DNA of 64,000 bases from CAZDVQ01 sp964508975 (lineage in GTDB: Bacteria; Bacteroidota; Bacteroidia; Chitinophagales; Saprospiraceae), in NCBI GenBank assembly GCA_964508975.1, contig CAZDVQ010000002.1:124001-188000 (forward strand), read 5' to 3'. The notes under the pieces are model-generated. The model was given only the letters and a program-made list of their open reading frames with translations. It made no database searches and had not been told where the DNA came from. This document shows, piece by piece, positions 52,760 through 61,637 of this stretch. Numbering within the stretch: the stretch's first letter is position 1; each line of letters begins with the position of its first letter. The translations under genes were made by a program, and so were the position numbers.

Positions 52760-53617
52760 ATGGACCAGCGCATATCCGTAGGCAAAGCAAGTATCATTAC
52801 ATTTTTGGCCATGTTGGCCGGTGTCTTGTTGGTTTTGCTGGTAAATATTTATATACCGGTATCGCCTGATTTACGCCAGAGCGTGCCTAGCTCAGGGCTG
52901 CAAATCGCACAATTTGAGCAAAACAATTGGACCTACCTGCTCATCAACGGCTCAGCACTCTTGTTCCCCTTCTTGTTGAGTTTTGACAAAAAAGTGGCCT
53001 TTTACAAACACTGGCCCGCATTGTTCCCCGCTATAGTACTCATGGGTGCCTTTTTTATCGTGTGGGACGTATATTTTACCCACATTGGTGTTTGGGGCTT
53101 CAACGAGGAATATACCAACCTTTATCTACTGGGCTTACCCTTGGGCGAGTGGCTGTTCTTTGTGGTCATCCCCTACTGCTGCATCTTTGTTTACGAATGC
53201 CTGGTGGCTTATTTCCCGGGTGAGCCTTTCCAGCGGCAGTTAAAATATATCGACTGGGCCTTGATGCTTTTGTTTTTTGGCGTGGGGTTGAGTCAAATCG
53301 ATCGTTTTTACACGGGCAGCACTTGGTTGCTGAGCGGTATTTTATTAGCCTTGCACGTGTTTGGCGTATTGCAAAGCCCTTGGCGCGGGCGCTTTTACCA
53401 GGCATACCTGGTGGGTCTAATCCCTTTTTTACTGGTCAATGGCGTACTCACCGGGGCGTTTACACAGCGGCCCGTGGTCATTTATACCGATGCTGAAAAT
53501 TTGAGCAGCGTCCTGGGCCAACGCATCCTGTCTATCCCTTTTGATGACGTGGCATATTACTTCCTCATGCTGCTGATGAGCATGACATGGTATAAAAAGT
53601 TAGGAGAGAGGAGTTAG
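52760..53617 (+). CDS. Lycopene cyclase, fused CrtYcd-type membrane protein
   Basis: 285 residues with about eight helices. Two lycopene-cyclase-domain repeats are seen: FIVWDVYFTHIGVWGFNEEYT then LGLPLGEWLFFVVIPYCCIFVYECL, and TGAFTQRPVVIYTDAENLSSVLGQRILSIPFDDVAYYFLMLL. This is the heterodimer-type cyclase in one chain, cyclising lycopene ends to beta-rings. Usual PxE-E motifs appear as PLGEWLFF and IPFDDVAYYF. The final residues KLGERS and the stop codon are encoded by heptamer array H4. Confidence 0.88.
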   Translation: MDQRISVGKASIITFLAMLAGVLLVLLVNIYIPVSPDLRQSVPSSGLQIAQFEQNNWTYLLINGSALLFPFLLSFDKKVAFYKHWPALFPAIVLMGAFFIVWDVYFTHIGVWGFNEEYTNLYLLGLPLGEWLFFVVIPYCCIFVYECLVAYFPGEPFQRQLKYIDWALMLLFFGVGLSQIDRFYTGSTWLLSGILLALHVFGVLQSPWRGRFYQAYLVGLIPFLLVNGVLTGAFTQRPVVIYTDAENLSSVLGQRILSIPFDDVAYYFLMLLMSMTWYKKLGERS

Positions 53618-53626
53618 GAGAGAGGA
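53599..53626. repeat. Heptamer array H4, inside the lycopene cyclase end
   Basis: GTTAGGA GAGAGGA GTTAGGA GAGAGGA. The third unit contains the TAG stop of the cyclase gene (53615-53617). Confidence 0.8.
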
Positions 53627-53650
53627 ATTTTAAGCCCTATCCTACCACGC

Positions 53651-53692
53651 ACAACTTACACACATCTTACAACTCACATCTTACAACTTACC
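53651..53692. repeat. Heptamer array H5
   Basis: Six units with consensus WCTYACA: ACAACTT ACACACA TCTTACA ACTCACA TCTTACA ACTTACC. It lies 25 bp after H4 and ends 5 bp before GC element R16. Confidence 0.7.
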
Positions 53693-53696
53693 GCTT

Positions 53697-53805
53697 ATTT
53701 GGGCGTTCCGGCGCTGCGCGCCGTCGCTGTCCTACGGGTGCGCTAAACGCTTAGTGCGCGGTGCGCACCACCCGCTATGCGGGTGCCCTCCGGCCAGCTA
53801 ACGCG
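53697..53805 (+). repeat. GC-rich hairpin element R16
   Basis: The GGGCG edge follows arrays H4 and H5 and the cyclase gene. Stems CGGCGC-TGC-GCGCCG, palindrome GGTGCGCACC and CACCCGC-TAT-GCGGGTG; end GCTAACGCG. The remaining 53806-54060 is AT-rich without recognisable features. Confidence 0.85.
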
Positions 53806-54060
53806 TTTCTTGCAGTGTTGGATTAAACGCATTAAACGGTGTTGTGTACAATTGAGCCTAAGCCTTTTTTGATATTGTGCATGAACAATCGAAATAAAAT
53901 ACTGATTAACAAATATTTATAAATAAATACAGTCCTAAATCTTGCCCATATTCACATTTTTTTTCAACGAGTCACAAAAACAATACAACATAAACTGCGT
54001 AGATAGCTAATCATTTTGCTACCTTAGTGCTCAGTTTGCTACTAAACCCCCTTCAACCAC

Positions 54061-54924
54061 ATGAGCAATGTTTTCTTTCGCCCTCGCATAGCGTTATGGC
54101 TGTTGATACTATTGACAACACTATCCACGACGCATACAGCTTTCGCCAACCAAGACAGCAGCCGAACCGATAGCAGCGCCATAGCGCTTGCCAATCCAAC
54201 GCCAGCGCATTTATTATTCCAGAGTAATAGCATGAAGGTTAAGGTTAGCTCTGTGGATCAATCGACCGAGAAACTAGCATCTTTGTTCGATAAATTTGGC
54301 GTTAGCATCGTTCGCGAAGAAACCAACAAAATTGGCCAAGTCCGTGAAGCCATCTGGGTAGCTCAAATCGAAAAGGGGAAACTAAATGACTTTATCAAAA
54401 CCGTTAAATCAACAGCCGATATAGTCCTGTCACAAGGAGCTAATTTTGAAGAGAAAGTAGCACAACTCCTCGAGCTTGACAAACAAATTGCCTACCAAAA
54501 GGAAACACTCGACGAGATTAGCGCCCTAGCTGAAAAAGCCTATAAACCATCAGAACAAATCGAAGCCCGTGTCGCTCTACGCAATATCGAAGCCGAGCTT
54601 CAACAACTAATGGAATCTAGGGTAAAGTTGTTAGCCGAGTCTGAGCTCGTAACCATCACCATCACCTTCGTGGAAGATACCACCATCGTGGCAGCAGACC
54701 CCTCGTTTAAAGACCAAATGCTATCTGCATTCCTCGCGGGTATCGATAATCTCAAAGCCACTTTGTTGCTCATCGTTATGTACTGGCCTATTACCATCGC
54801 GGCCATCGTTGCCCTAGTGTACTTTTCTTTGGCCATTCGCCACAACAAGCGTATCGCCGAAAACCTACGCAAACAACGCGAGTTTGAACAAGACCTCAAA
54901 AGAAGCAGTGGCCCGATAATTTAA
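54061..54924 (+). CDS. DUF4349 domain-containing membrane protein
   Basis: 287 residues: signal or anchor helix (LWLLILLTTLSTTHTAF), an extracytoplasmic alpha/beta domain (MKVKVSSVDQSTEKLASLFDKFG to AESELVTITITFVED) with a coiled-coil middle (about 140-190), then a C-terminal membrane helix (LLLIVMYWPITIAAIVALVYF) and a basic cytosolic tail. This layout is DUF4349. Function unknown, possibly envelope organisation. It precedes mfd by 48 bp. Confidence 0.85.
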   Translation: MSNVFFRPRIALWLLILLTTLSTTHTAFANQDSSRTDSSAIALANPTPAHLLFQSNSMKVKVSSVDQSTEKLASLFDKFGVSIVREETNKIGQVREAIWVAQIEKGKLNDFIKTVKSTADIVLSQGANFEEKVAQLLELDKQIAYQKETLDEISALAEKAYKPSEQIEARVALRNIEAELQQLMESRVKLLAESELVTITITFVEDTTIVAADPSFKDQMLSAFLAGIDNLKATLLLIVMYWPITIAAIVALVYFSLAIRHNKRIAENLRKQREFEQDLKRSSGPII

Positions 54925-54972
54925 TCCTGCTACAATCACGTCCGTAGGGGGGATTTTAACTAATTTCGCCCC

Positions 54973-57900
54973 ATGAACTTGGATCAGCTCAACGAGCAAT
55001 ATCAAAAAGACCCCCGTACCCAACAAATTGCTCAACTACTTGGGCAAAAAACAGTGCAACGCCTTGTGCTCAAGGGTTTATCCGGCGCACAAGATGCCTT
55101 TGTACTCAATGCCGTATTTAAACAGCTTGATGTACCACACGTGGTCATTGCCCTCGACCGCGAAGAAGCTGCCTATACCCAAAATAATATCGCGGCAGTC
55201 AGCGATAAGGAAGATGTGCTCCTTTTCCCCGATTCGTTCCGCCGGCCCATGCATTTCGAGGAGATTAACCGCAACTTCGTGCTGCAACGCACCGAGAGTG
55301 TAAACCGCTTTTTCAACACCGCTACCAAAGGCAGTGTACTGGTAACCTACCCTGAAGCCCTCTTCGAAAAAGTAGTGGTGCCAGATGTATTGCAAAAAAC
55401 AGCCATCAACCTAGCTATTGGCGAGCCCATCGAGGTAGACTTCCTCGTTGAGGTGCTGGTTGAATACGGCTTTGAACGCGTAGACTTCGTTTACGAACCA
55501 GGCCAATTTGCCATCCGTGGCGGTATCGTGGATATTTACTCCTACGGCAACGAAATGCCTTACCGCGTGGAGCTTTTCGACGTGGAAGTAGAAAGTATCC
55601 GGACCTTTAACCCCGGCACACAACTTTCTGAACGCAAAATATCGCGGGTAACGATTGTACCCAATATCAACACGCGATTCAACACCGAGGAAAAAGCCTC
55701 GCTCCTCAGCCTCCTACCCGAAAATACGATCTTCTGGATTCAAGACCTCAACTTCCTGACCGACAAACTACAGGATTGCTTTGACCGTGCCCTCGATTAC
55801 ATGGATAAGGTGAGCAGCCTGCTGGAAGAAGACCGCAACGAAGAAGCCAAGTTTCTCGAGGACCGCGCTTTCCTCCGCCCAGGACAAGTGATGGAAGAGC
55901 TAAAATCATACTCCAGCATCGAAATCAATACCGATAGCGGCTTCAAAAATGCTACCTACATACAGTTTAACGGTATTCCACAACCCAGCTTCAACAAGAA
56001 CTTTGAATACCTGATTCGCCATCTCAGCGAGCACAACGCCTCTGGCATCGAGAACTATATATTTGCCGAAAACCCCAAACAGGTACAACGTTTTTACAGC
56101 ATCTTCGACGACCTTAAAGCCGATGTACGCTGGCACCCCATACCCAAGGCTATCAACGAAGGCTTCTTGGATAAAGACTTGAACATCGCCTGCTACACCG
56201 ACCACCAGATATTTGAACGCTACCACCGCTACAAAATGCGGGCAGGCTTCGACAAGGCCGAATCGCTCAACCTCCGCCGCCTACGCGAGCTCCGCCCCGG
56301 CGATTTCGTGACGCACCTTGATCACGGCGTAGGCCGATACTCGGGCCTCGAGAAAATTACCATCAACGGCCAAATACAAGAAGCCGTGCGGCTTATTTAC
56401 CGCGATAACGACGTGTTGTACGTGAGCATCAACTCGCTGCACAAAATTTCGCGCTACGTGGGCAAAGACGGTACACCGCCTAAAATCCATAAACTGGGCA
56501 GCGATACCTGGAGCAACACCAAGCGCCGCACCAAGGCCAAAATCAAGGAATTAGCCATCGACCTAATCAAGTTGTACGCCAAGCGCAAGGCCACGCCGGG
56601 CTTTGCCTACAGCATGGATGGCTACCTCCAGAACGAGCTCGAAGCCTCTTTCATCTACGAGGATACACCCGACCAGGCCAAGGCCACCGAGGATGTGAAA
56701 AAAGATATGCAGAAAAATCACCCCATGGACCGCCTCATTTGTGGCGACGTGGGCTTCGGCAAAACCGAAGTAGCCATCCGGGCGGCATTCAAAGCCGTGA
56801 CCGATGGCAAACAAGTAGCCATCCTCGTGCCCACCACCATCCTGGCTATTCAACACGCCCGCACGTTCAAAGAAAGGCTCGGGCATTTTGGCGTGAGCAT
56901 CGACTACGTAAACCGTTTCAGGAGCGCCAAGGAAAAAACCGAAATTTTCAAGCAAACCGAGGCCGGTAAAGTAGATATCCTCATCGGTACGCACTCTATC
57001 CTGGGCAGCAAGGTCAAGTTTAAAGACCTAGGCCTGCTCATCATCGACGAGGAGCAAAAGTTTGGCGTGGGCGCCAAGGAAAAACTACGCGAAGCTCGCG
57101 TGAGCATCGACACGCTTACCCTCACGGCCACGCCTATTCCCCGCACCCTGCAATTCTCGCTCATGGCAGCCCGCGACCTGTCAATCATCAACACGCCGCC
57201 GCCCAACCGCCAACCCATCCAAACGGAGGTGCGCACCTTCAACGACGAGGTCATCAAAGATGCCATTTATTACGAGGTAAGCCGCGGCGGACAAGTATTC
57301 TTCATACATAACCGCGTAACCCAGCTGCCCGAGATGGCCGCCATGCTCCGTCGCTTGTGCCCCGATCTCGACATCGCCATGGCGCACGGCCAAATGGAAT
57401 CTGACGACCTTGAAAACGTGCTCATCGACTTTATCGACGGCAAGCACGATGTGCTTTGTAGCACCAATATTATCGAGACCGGTTTGGATATCCCCAATGC
57501 CAATACCATCATCATCAACAATGCTAACCAATTTGGCCTCAGCGATTTACACCAGCTCAGGGGCCGCGTGGGGCGTTCCAACAAAAAAGCATTCTGCTAC
57601 TTGTTCTCGCCGCCAAAATCGGTATTAACCCCCGAGGCCCGCAAACGACTACAAGTTATCGAGGAGTTTTCAGACCTGGGCAGCGGCTTCCACATCGCCA
57701 TGCGCGACCTTGATATACGCGGAGCGGGTAACCTGCTGGGCGCCGAGCAAAGCGGTGTAATTGCCGATATCGGCTACGAAACCTACCAGAAAATCCTCAA
57801 CGAGGCCATACGCGAGCTCAAGGAAACCGATTTTAAGGACTTGTTCCAGGACGAGCTATCTTTACAAACCGAATTTGTGCAAGATGTAGCCATCGAGACC

Positions 57901-58353
57901 GATATCGAGATGCTCATCCCGGACGCATATGTAAGCAATATCCAGGAGCGTTTAAACCTCTACACCGAGCTAGACGATACCGAGAACGAGGCCCAGCTAC
58001 AGCAATTCAGCCAGTCGTTGATCGACCGATTTGGCAAACTACCTGTGCAAGTAGAAGAACTTTTCGAGGGCTTGAGGCTGCGCTGGTCGGCCAAAAAACT
58101 AGGCTTCGAGCGCATCATCCTCAAAGGGGGCAAGCTGCGTTGCTACTTCATTTCCGACCCGCAATCGAGTTTCTTTGAAACCGACAAGTTTGGCAAAATC
58201 ATGGCCTACATGAACACCCTCAAAGGCGACCGCTACAGCCTCAAGCAAACAGGTAACTACCTGATGCTCAGTATAGATAAAGTACGTAGCCTAACCCAAG
58301 CCGGTAAAATATTACTGGAATTTGTGGGCGTGGTTGAAGCACCCCAGGCATAA
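54973..58353 (+). CDS. mfd: Transcription-repair coupling factor Mfd
   Basis: 1126 residues. N-terminal UvrB-like domains, a CarD-type RNA-polymerase-interacting domain (about 435-500, LRPGDFVTHLDHGVGRYSGLEK), then RecG-like translocase motor domains: Walker A GDVGFGKTEVA near 591-601, DEEQ at 692-695, TATPIPRTLQFS, and QLRGRVGRS. A C-terminal TRCF domain ends the protein. It removes stalled RNA polymerase and recruits UvrA to damaged template strands, complementing uvrC in this window. A short leader lies upstream (TAATTTCG 5 bp before the ATG is only a weak promoter match). Confidence 0.97.
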   Translation: MNLDQLNEQYQKDPRTQQIAQLLGQKTVQRLVLKGLSGAQDAFVLNAVFKQLDVPHVVIALDREEAAYTQNNIAAVSDKEDVLLFPDSFRRPMHFEEINRNFVLQRTESVNRFFNTATKGSVLVTYPEALFEKVVVPDVLQKTAINLAIGEPIEVDFLVEVLVEYGFERVDFVYEPGQFAIRGGIVDIYSYGNEMPYRVELFDVEVESIRTFNPGTQLSERKISRVTIVPNINTRFNTEEKASLLSLLPENTIFWIQDLNFLTDKLQDCFDRALDYMDKVSSLLEEDRNEEAKFLEDRAFLRPGQVMEELKSYSSIEINTDSGFKNATYIQFNGIPQPSFNKNFEYLIRHLSEHNASGIENYIFAENPKQVQRFYSIFDDLKADVRWHPIPKAINEGFLDKDLNIACYTDHQIFERYHRYKMRAGFDKAESLNLRRLRELRPGDFVTHLDHGVGRYSGLEKITINGQIQEAVRLIYRDNDVLYVSINSLHKISRYVGKDGTPPKIHKLGSDTWSNTKRRTKAKIKELAIDLIKLYAKRKATPGFAYSMDGYLQNELEASFIYEDTPDQAKATEDVKKDMQKNHPMDRLICGDVGFGKTEVAIRAAFKAVTDGKQVAILVPTTILAIQHARTFKERLGHFGVSIDYVNRFRSAKEKTEIFKQTEAGKVDILIGTHSILGSKVKFKDLGLLIIDEEQKFGVGAKEKLREARVSIDTLTLTATPIPRTLQFSLMAARDLSIINTPPPNRQPIQTEVRTFNDEVIKDAIYYEVSRGGQVFFIHNRVTQLPEMAAMLRRLCPDLDIAMAHGQMESDDLENVLIDFIDGKHDVLCSTNIIETGLDIPNANTIIINNANQFGLSDLHQLRGRVGRSNKKAFCYLFSPPKSVLTPEARKRLQVIEEFSDLGSGFHIAMRDLDIRGAGNLLGAEQSGVIADIGYETYQKILNEAIRELKETDFKDLFQDELSLQTEFVQDVAIETDIEMLIPDAYVSNIQERLNLYTELDDTENEAQLQQFSQSLIDRFGKLPVQVEELFEGLRLRWSAKKLGFERIILKGGKLRCYFISDPQSSFFETDKFGKIMAYMNTLKGDRYSLKQTGNYLMLSIDKVRSLTQAGKILLEFVGVVEAPQA

Positions 58354-58362
58354 ATTTTTGGA

Positions 58363-58504
58363 TTTTTTTGGGCGTTGCGCCGCTTCTCGGGGCGTATTCG
58401 ATACGCCCCTATAGGTGCGGCGCCGCTGTCCTACGGGTGCGCTGTTCGCTTAGTGCTTCGCACCGCGGCTAGCGCCGCGCCCTCCGGCCAGCTAACGCAA
58501 AGCG
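58363..58504 (+). repeat. GC-rich hairpin element R17
   Basis: The T-tract GGGCG edge starts 10 bp after the mfd stop. It has the extra GGGGCGTAT...ATACGCCCC hairpin, GTGC-TTC-GCAC and GCGGC-TAGC-GCCGC; end GCTAACGCA. The 58505-58712 stretch contains no gene. Confidence 0.85.
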
Positions 58505-58712
58505 TTGGTATAGTGTAGTAGGTTGCTGTAAAATAACTGATGAGGTACAAAAACAGCCCTCAACTGCTCGTATAAATATTTATAATTGCAGAAAACGCGA
58601 TAAGTGAAAATATAAATTATCAACATGAAGCGATGTCTCCGCTTTTTCCTAGAGGGCGTACATCCAGTTGTTTAGACAGGGAGGAGTGAACGGGATTTAA
58701 CGCTAACTTACA

Positions 58713-59672
58713 TTAAATCAAACCCAAATCTTTAGCTTCTTGTATAACAGTCTTTACTTCTGATGGATTTACATCTAAAGCAAGGGCAATTGATTGAATG
58801 TCAAGGCCTTTTTTATGAAGGTCAATAATTTTCAGAGCAAGTCGAGCTCCTTCTTCCTTGCCCTCTTCTATCCCCTCGAGTTTACCTTCGAGTTTACCTT
58901 CGAGTTTACCTTTTTCAATGCCTTTTTCAATGCCTTTCTCGATGCCTTCGAGTTTGCCTTTATTGTACAGGTAGTCGGTTTCAACGTCTTCAAGTTCGAT
59001 GTAGATGGGCATGGTGTTGAAGTTTTCGATTAAAAGATGGTCAAATTTACGCAAACGTGCCAAGTTGAGCAACTGTGCGTGATATTTTTTTAGTTTGCTG
59101 AGGTCATGGCAACATTGTTGCAGCTTTATGACGATAGAACGCAGAACTTGTTCTGTTTGTTCCTTACCGAACTTGGCAAACACCGCAAATATAATTACCT
59201 CGGGTACTTGGGACGAGAGGAATCGCTCAGGGTCAAGTTCGTTCAGCGCTATAATGTCGTACTCGAAACTTGAACGGGGCCCCGTAAACTGCCCGATCAT
59301 GCGGTGCGGCCCAGTGCCTATGTAAACAACCATTTGCCAAACGGGTAGTTTGTATTTCTGGCTAATCAAGCTAAAATAAAGCAGCATCCTGTAATGCATT
59401 TCAGGGTCAGGGCTGGACTGGAATTCCATATGTACCAACAGGCGTGTACCGTCGGCTTGTGTCACCTCGTACAACATATCAAGCTCGCGCTCTAGGGTAC
59501 TTTGTAGTTTTTCCGGTAAAGGTTTTATATGTATCCATACAGCATCTGGGGTAAATGCCTTGAACAACTCGAGGGCATTTTCCTTGATGATTTTGTCATA
59601 TATGTTCCCTGTTTCGGGTATGGGGGGAATAGGCTTGTTTTCCATGTCGCAAAGTTCTGGCAACTGGTCCAT
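58713..59672 (-). CDS. Rpn-type PD-(D/E)XK nuclease/transposase family protein
   Basis: 319 residues (or 310 from ATG 59645). It resembles the recombination-promoting nuclease (Rpn) and putative-transposase families: ENALELFKAFTPDAVWIHIKPLPEKL, ERELDMLYEVTQADGTRLLVHMEFQSS (D/E-x-Q active-site pattern) and MHYRMLLYFSLISQKYKLPVW. Near the C-terminus is a short repeat zone of KLEG/GIEKG tetrapeptides (about residues 235-265). A small helix-turn-helix-like end (DVNPSEVKTVI) follows. In E. coli Rpn promotes DNA transfer events; role here unknown. No transposon ends were found next to it. Confidence 0.85.
   Translation of the reverse strand: MDQLPELCDMENKPIPPIPETGNIYDKIIKENALELFKAFTPDAVWIHIKPLPEKLQSTLERELDMLYEVTQADGTRLLVHMEFQSSPDPEMHYRMLLYFSLISQKYKLPVWQMVVYIGTGPHRMIGQFTGPRSSFEYDIIALNELDPERFLSSQVPEVIIFAVFAKFGKEQTEQVLRSIVIKLQQCCHDLSKLKKYHAQLLNLARLRKFDHLLIENFNTMPIYIELEDVETDYLYNKGKLEGIEKGIEKGIEKGKLEGKLEGKLEGIEEGKEEGARLALKIIDLHKKGLDIQSIALALDVNPSEVKTVIQEAKDLGLI
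58873..58975. repeat. Tetrapeptide-coding tandem repeats inside the Rpn-type gene
   Basis: 12-bp units of the type CTTCGAGTTTAC and related CAATGCCTTTTT encode KLEG and GIEK repeats. They are prone to slippage and could change repeat number while staying in frame. Confidence 0.75.
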
Positions 59673-59753
59673 TCAACCTATTCGACTGAGTTATACCTTA
59701 TTCTGTTTGGTTATAATATATTAAGATTTGAGCGATTTTTGGAATAATGCGCA

Positions 59754-59877
59754 CTGCCGAGCATCAGCGCCAGCGATGTGGAGCGGTGGCCCGTAGGGCC
59801 AGACCCGTAGGGGCCGAGCGAATAGCGAGCCGCGCAACGTAGCGACGGCAAGCAACGCGAGCCGGGGCGCCCAAAAA
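59754..59877 (-). repeat. GC-rich hairpin element R18
   Basis: The GGGCG edge faces the thioredoxin-like gene. Stems CGGC...GCCG and TGGCCC-TAC-GGGCCA; end CATCGCTGGCGC. Stem 3 differs from R2/R10 (TGGCGC-GTT-GCGCCA) at both arms. Confidence 0.85.
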
Positions 59878-59940
59878 TATTAAACTACCCAAAACCGAAC
59901 TTGTGTAACCTTTGTCATGTTCTAAGGCCACACGAGTACC

Positions 59941-59948
59941 TAACTTTG
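59941..59948 (+). promoter_or_regulatory. -7 box TAACTTTG for the thioredoxin-like gene
   Basis: A TAnnTTTG match 25 bp before ATG 59974. Confidence 0.5.
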
Positions 59949-59973
59949 TGGCTCATTATTAAATATACACTTT

Positions 59974-60591
59974 ATGACTAGCGTTTTGACCGAGCTGATG
60001 GTGAACCCCATGGATTACAGCACCTACCGCGAAACCGTTGATAAACTTTATGCCGAAGGCCGTGCCTCATCTACCGAGCCTGGCGATGAACACATGTTGC
60101 ACTATGTGCAGCTGAACGTTACGCGGATGCGCCGCCTGGATAAAACCACCAAGCTGAGCGACGAAAGCCTGCAAAGCCTAGCCAACTTGGATAAAAACCT
60201 GCTGTGGGTAGTGGTTACCGAAGGCTGGTGCGGCGATGCCTCGCAAATAGTACCCGTTATTGAGTTGCTGGCGCAACACTCGGGCGGGAAAATCAAAACA
60301 CAGTATTATTTCAGGGATGAAAACCTACCGTTGATTGACCAGTTCTTGACCAATGGAGGCCGGGCAATCCCTAAAGTTATATCGTTCAACCCCGATACCA
60401 TGGAAGTGGTGGGCAGCTGGGGCCCAAGGCCAGAAGGCGCCCAAGCCTTGGTAACCGAGTATAAAAAAGCTATTGAAGCAGTACCCGGCTCGCTTTCATT
60501 TGACGATGTAAAAGAACAATTACAACGTTGGTACAACGAGGATAAAACCATGAGCATTCAGCGCGAACTAATTGCCACACTCGTGAACTGA
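59974..60591 (+). CDS. Thioredoxin-fold protein with WCGDA motif
   Basis: 205 residues. An N-terminal helical segment precedes a thioredoxin fold with LLWVVVTEGWCGDASQIVPVIELL (WCGDA at 85-89), a cis-proline region RAIPKVISF and a final helix. The second cysteine of the usual CxxC is absent: alanine (A89) replaces it. It may therefore bind or isomerise thiols through one cysteine, or act as a non-redox chaperone. No signal peptide is seen, so it is cytosolic. It precedes the GNAT/FemX-like gene by 26 bp. Confidence 0.88.
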   Translation: MTSVLTELMVNPMDYSTYRETVDKLYAEGRASSTEPGDEHMLHYVQLNVTRMRRLDKTTKLSDESLQSLANLDKNLLWVVVTEGWCGDASQIVPVIELLAQHSGGKIKTQYYFRDENLPLIDQFLTNGGRAIPKVISFNPDTMEVVGSWGPRPEGAQALVTEYKKAIEAVPGSLSFDDVKEQLQRWYNEDKTMSIQRELIATLVN

Positions 60592-60617
60592 TTACGGCTC
60601 GGTTTGTTTGTATACGT

Positions 60618-61556
60618 ATGAACATTCGCCTTGTACAACGTGCAGACATCGAGCAACCCAAATGGGATGGTTGTGTGTTTCATGCCAACAACTCCATGAT
60701 TTACGGCTTTACCTGGTATCTCGACAATGTGTGCGAAGACTGGGTTGGCCTGGTTGAAGGCGATTACGAATCTGTTTTCCCGCTGGTTTACAATACCAAG
60801 CTGTTGGGTATCAAGCAACTGTATCAACCTTTGCTGACCCAACAGCTTGGTCTTTTTTCGGTCAATGCTTTATCCTCGGCCAGGCTTGAAGCTTTCTTGG
60901 ATGCCATTCCCAAGGAGTTCAAGCTGGTGAACATTTGCCTGAACGACCGCAACCGCGTACGCGATACCTACACGGCCTTCCATTACAGCCCGCAGCCCAA
61001 CTACGTGTTGCACTTAAACTTGCCCTACGAAGAAATTGAACGCAACTACAGCGATATGTTGCGCCGTAACTTGCGCAAGGCCCACAAGGCCGATTTAACC
61101 CTGGGCAACAACATCAAACCCGAACGCCTGGTTGAGATGGTAAAGGCCTACCATAAGGAAAAAGGCAACAAAATACCCGACAGCTTATACCATACCGCTT
61201 TGCGCATCATTTATAATTGTATGCACAGGGGGCTAGGATTCATGTCGGGGGCACTCAACCCCGATGGCGAAATACTGGCCGCAGCGTTTTTCATGTATAG
61301 CAAAGGCCGCATCATAAACCTGCTGAACGTGACCACGACGGAAGGCCGCAAGGTAAATGCCATGCACTTTGTGATTGACATGCTCATCAGGACACATGCC
61401 AACCAGCCTACCCTACTCGATTTTGAAGGTACCAGCATTGCGCCACTAGCACAATTTTACCAGAGTTTTGGTTCGTTGAACCAAGCATACTATAAAGTAA
61501 GTCGGAACGATTTACCCCAGCCTATCAAATTTGCCTACAAGATGCTAAAAGGTTAA
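60618..61556 (+). CDS. GNAT-fold / FemX-like acyltransferase
   Basis: 312 residues. It looks like two GNAT lobes (FemABX-type, Acetyltransf_6): N-terminal IEQPKWDGCVFHANNSMIYGFTWYLD, central NYVLHLNLPYEEIERNYSDMLRRNLRKAHKADL, then LGFMSGALNPDGEILAAAFFMYSKGRIINLLNV and LLDFEGTSIAPLAQFYQSFGS. In FemX relatives, aminoacyl-tRNA supplies an amino acid to peptidoglycan or other acceptors; here the substrate is unknown. It is in the same transcript as the thioredoxin-like gene. Confidence 0.85.
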   Translation: MNIRLVQRADIEQPKWDGCVFHANNSMIYGFTWYLDNVCEDWVGLVEGDYESVFPLVYNTKLLGIKQLYQPLLTQQLGLFSVNALSSARLEAFLDAIPKEFKLVNICLNDRNRVRDTYTAFHYSPQPNYVLHLNLPYEEIERNYSDMLRRNLRKAHKADLTLGNNIKPERLVEMVKAYHKEKGNKIPDSLYHTALRIIYNCMHRGLGFMSGALNPDGEILAAAFFMYSKGRIINLLNVTTTEGRKVNAMHFVIDMLIRTHANQPTLLDFEGTSIAPLAQFYQSFGSLNQAYYKVSRNDLPQPIKFAYKMLKG

Positions 61557-61637
61557 CAGCTGCTATTTGAGCGAGATTTATGCTCAGGTACTTAGCGAAT
61601 ATCGCGTAACTTCGCGGCACAATCTAACCCTACAGAT

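Noticed and set aside
38822..53692. CRISPR array from the short tandem repeats
   Set aside because: Units are 7 bp, contiguous, with no spacers; no cas gene is present.
58713..59672. Insertion sequence around the Rpn-type gene
   Set aside because: No inverted ends or target duplications found next to it; Rpn-type genes are normally stand-alone.
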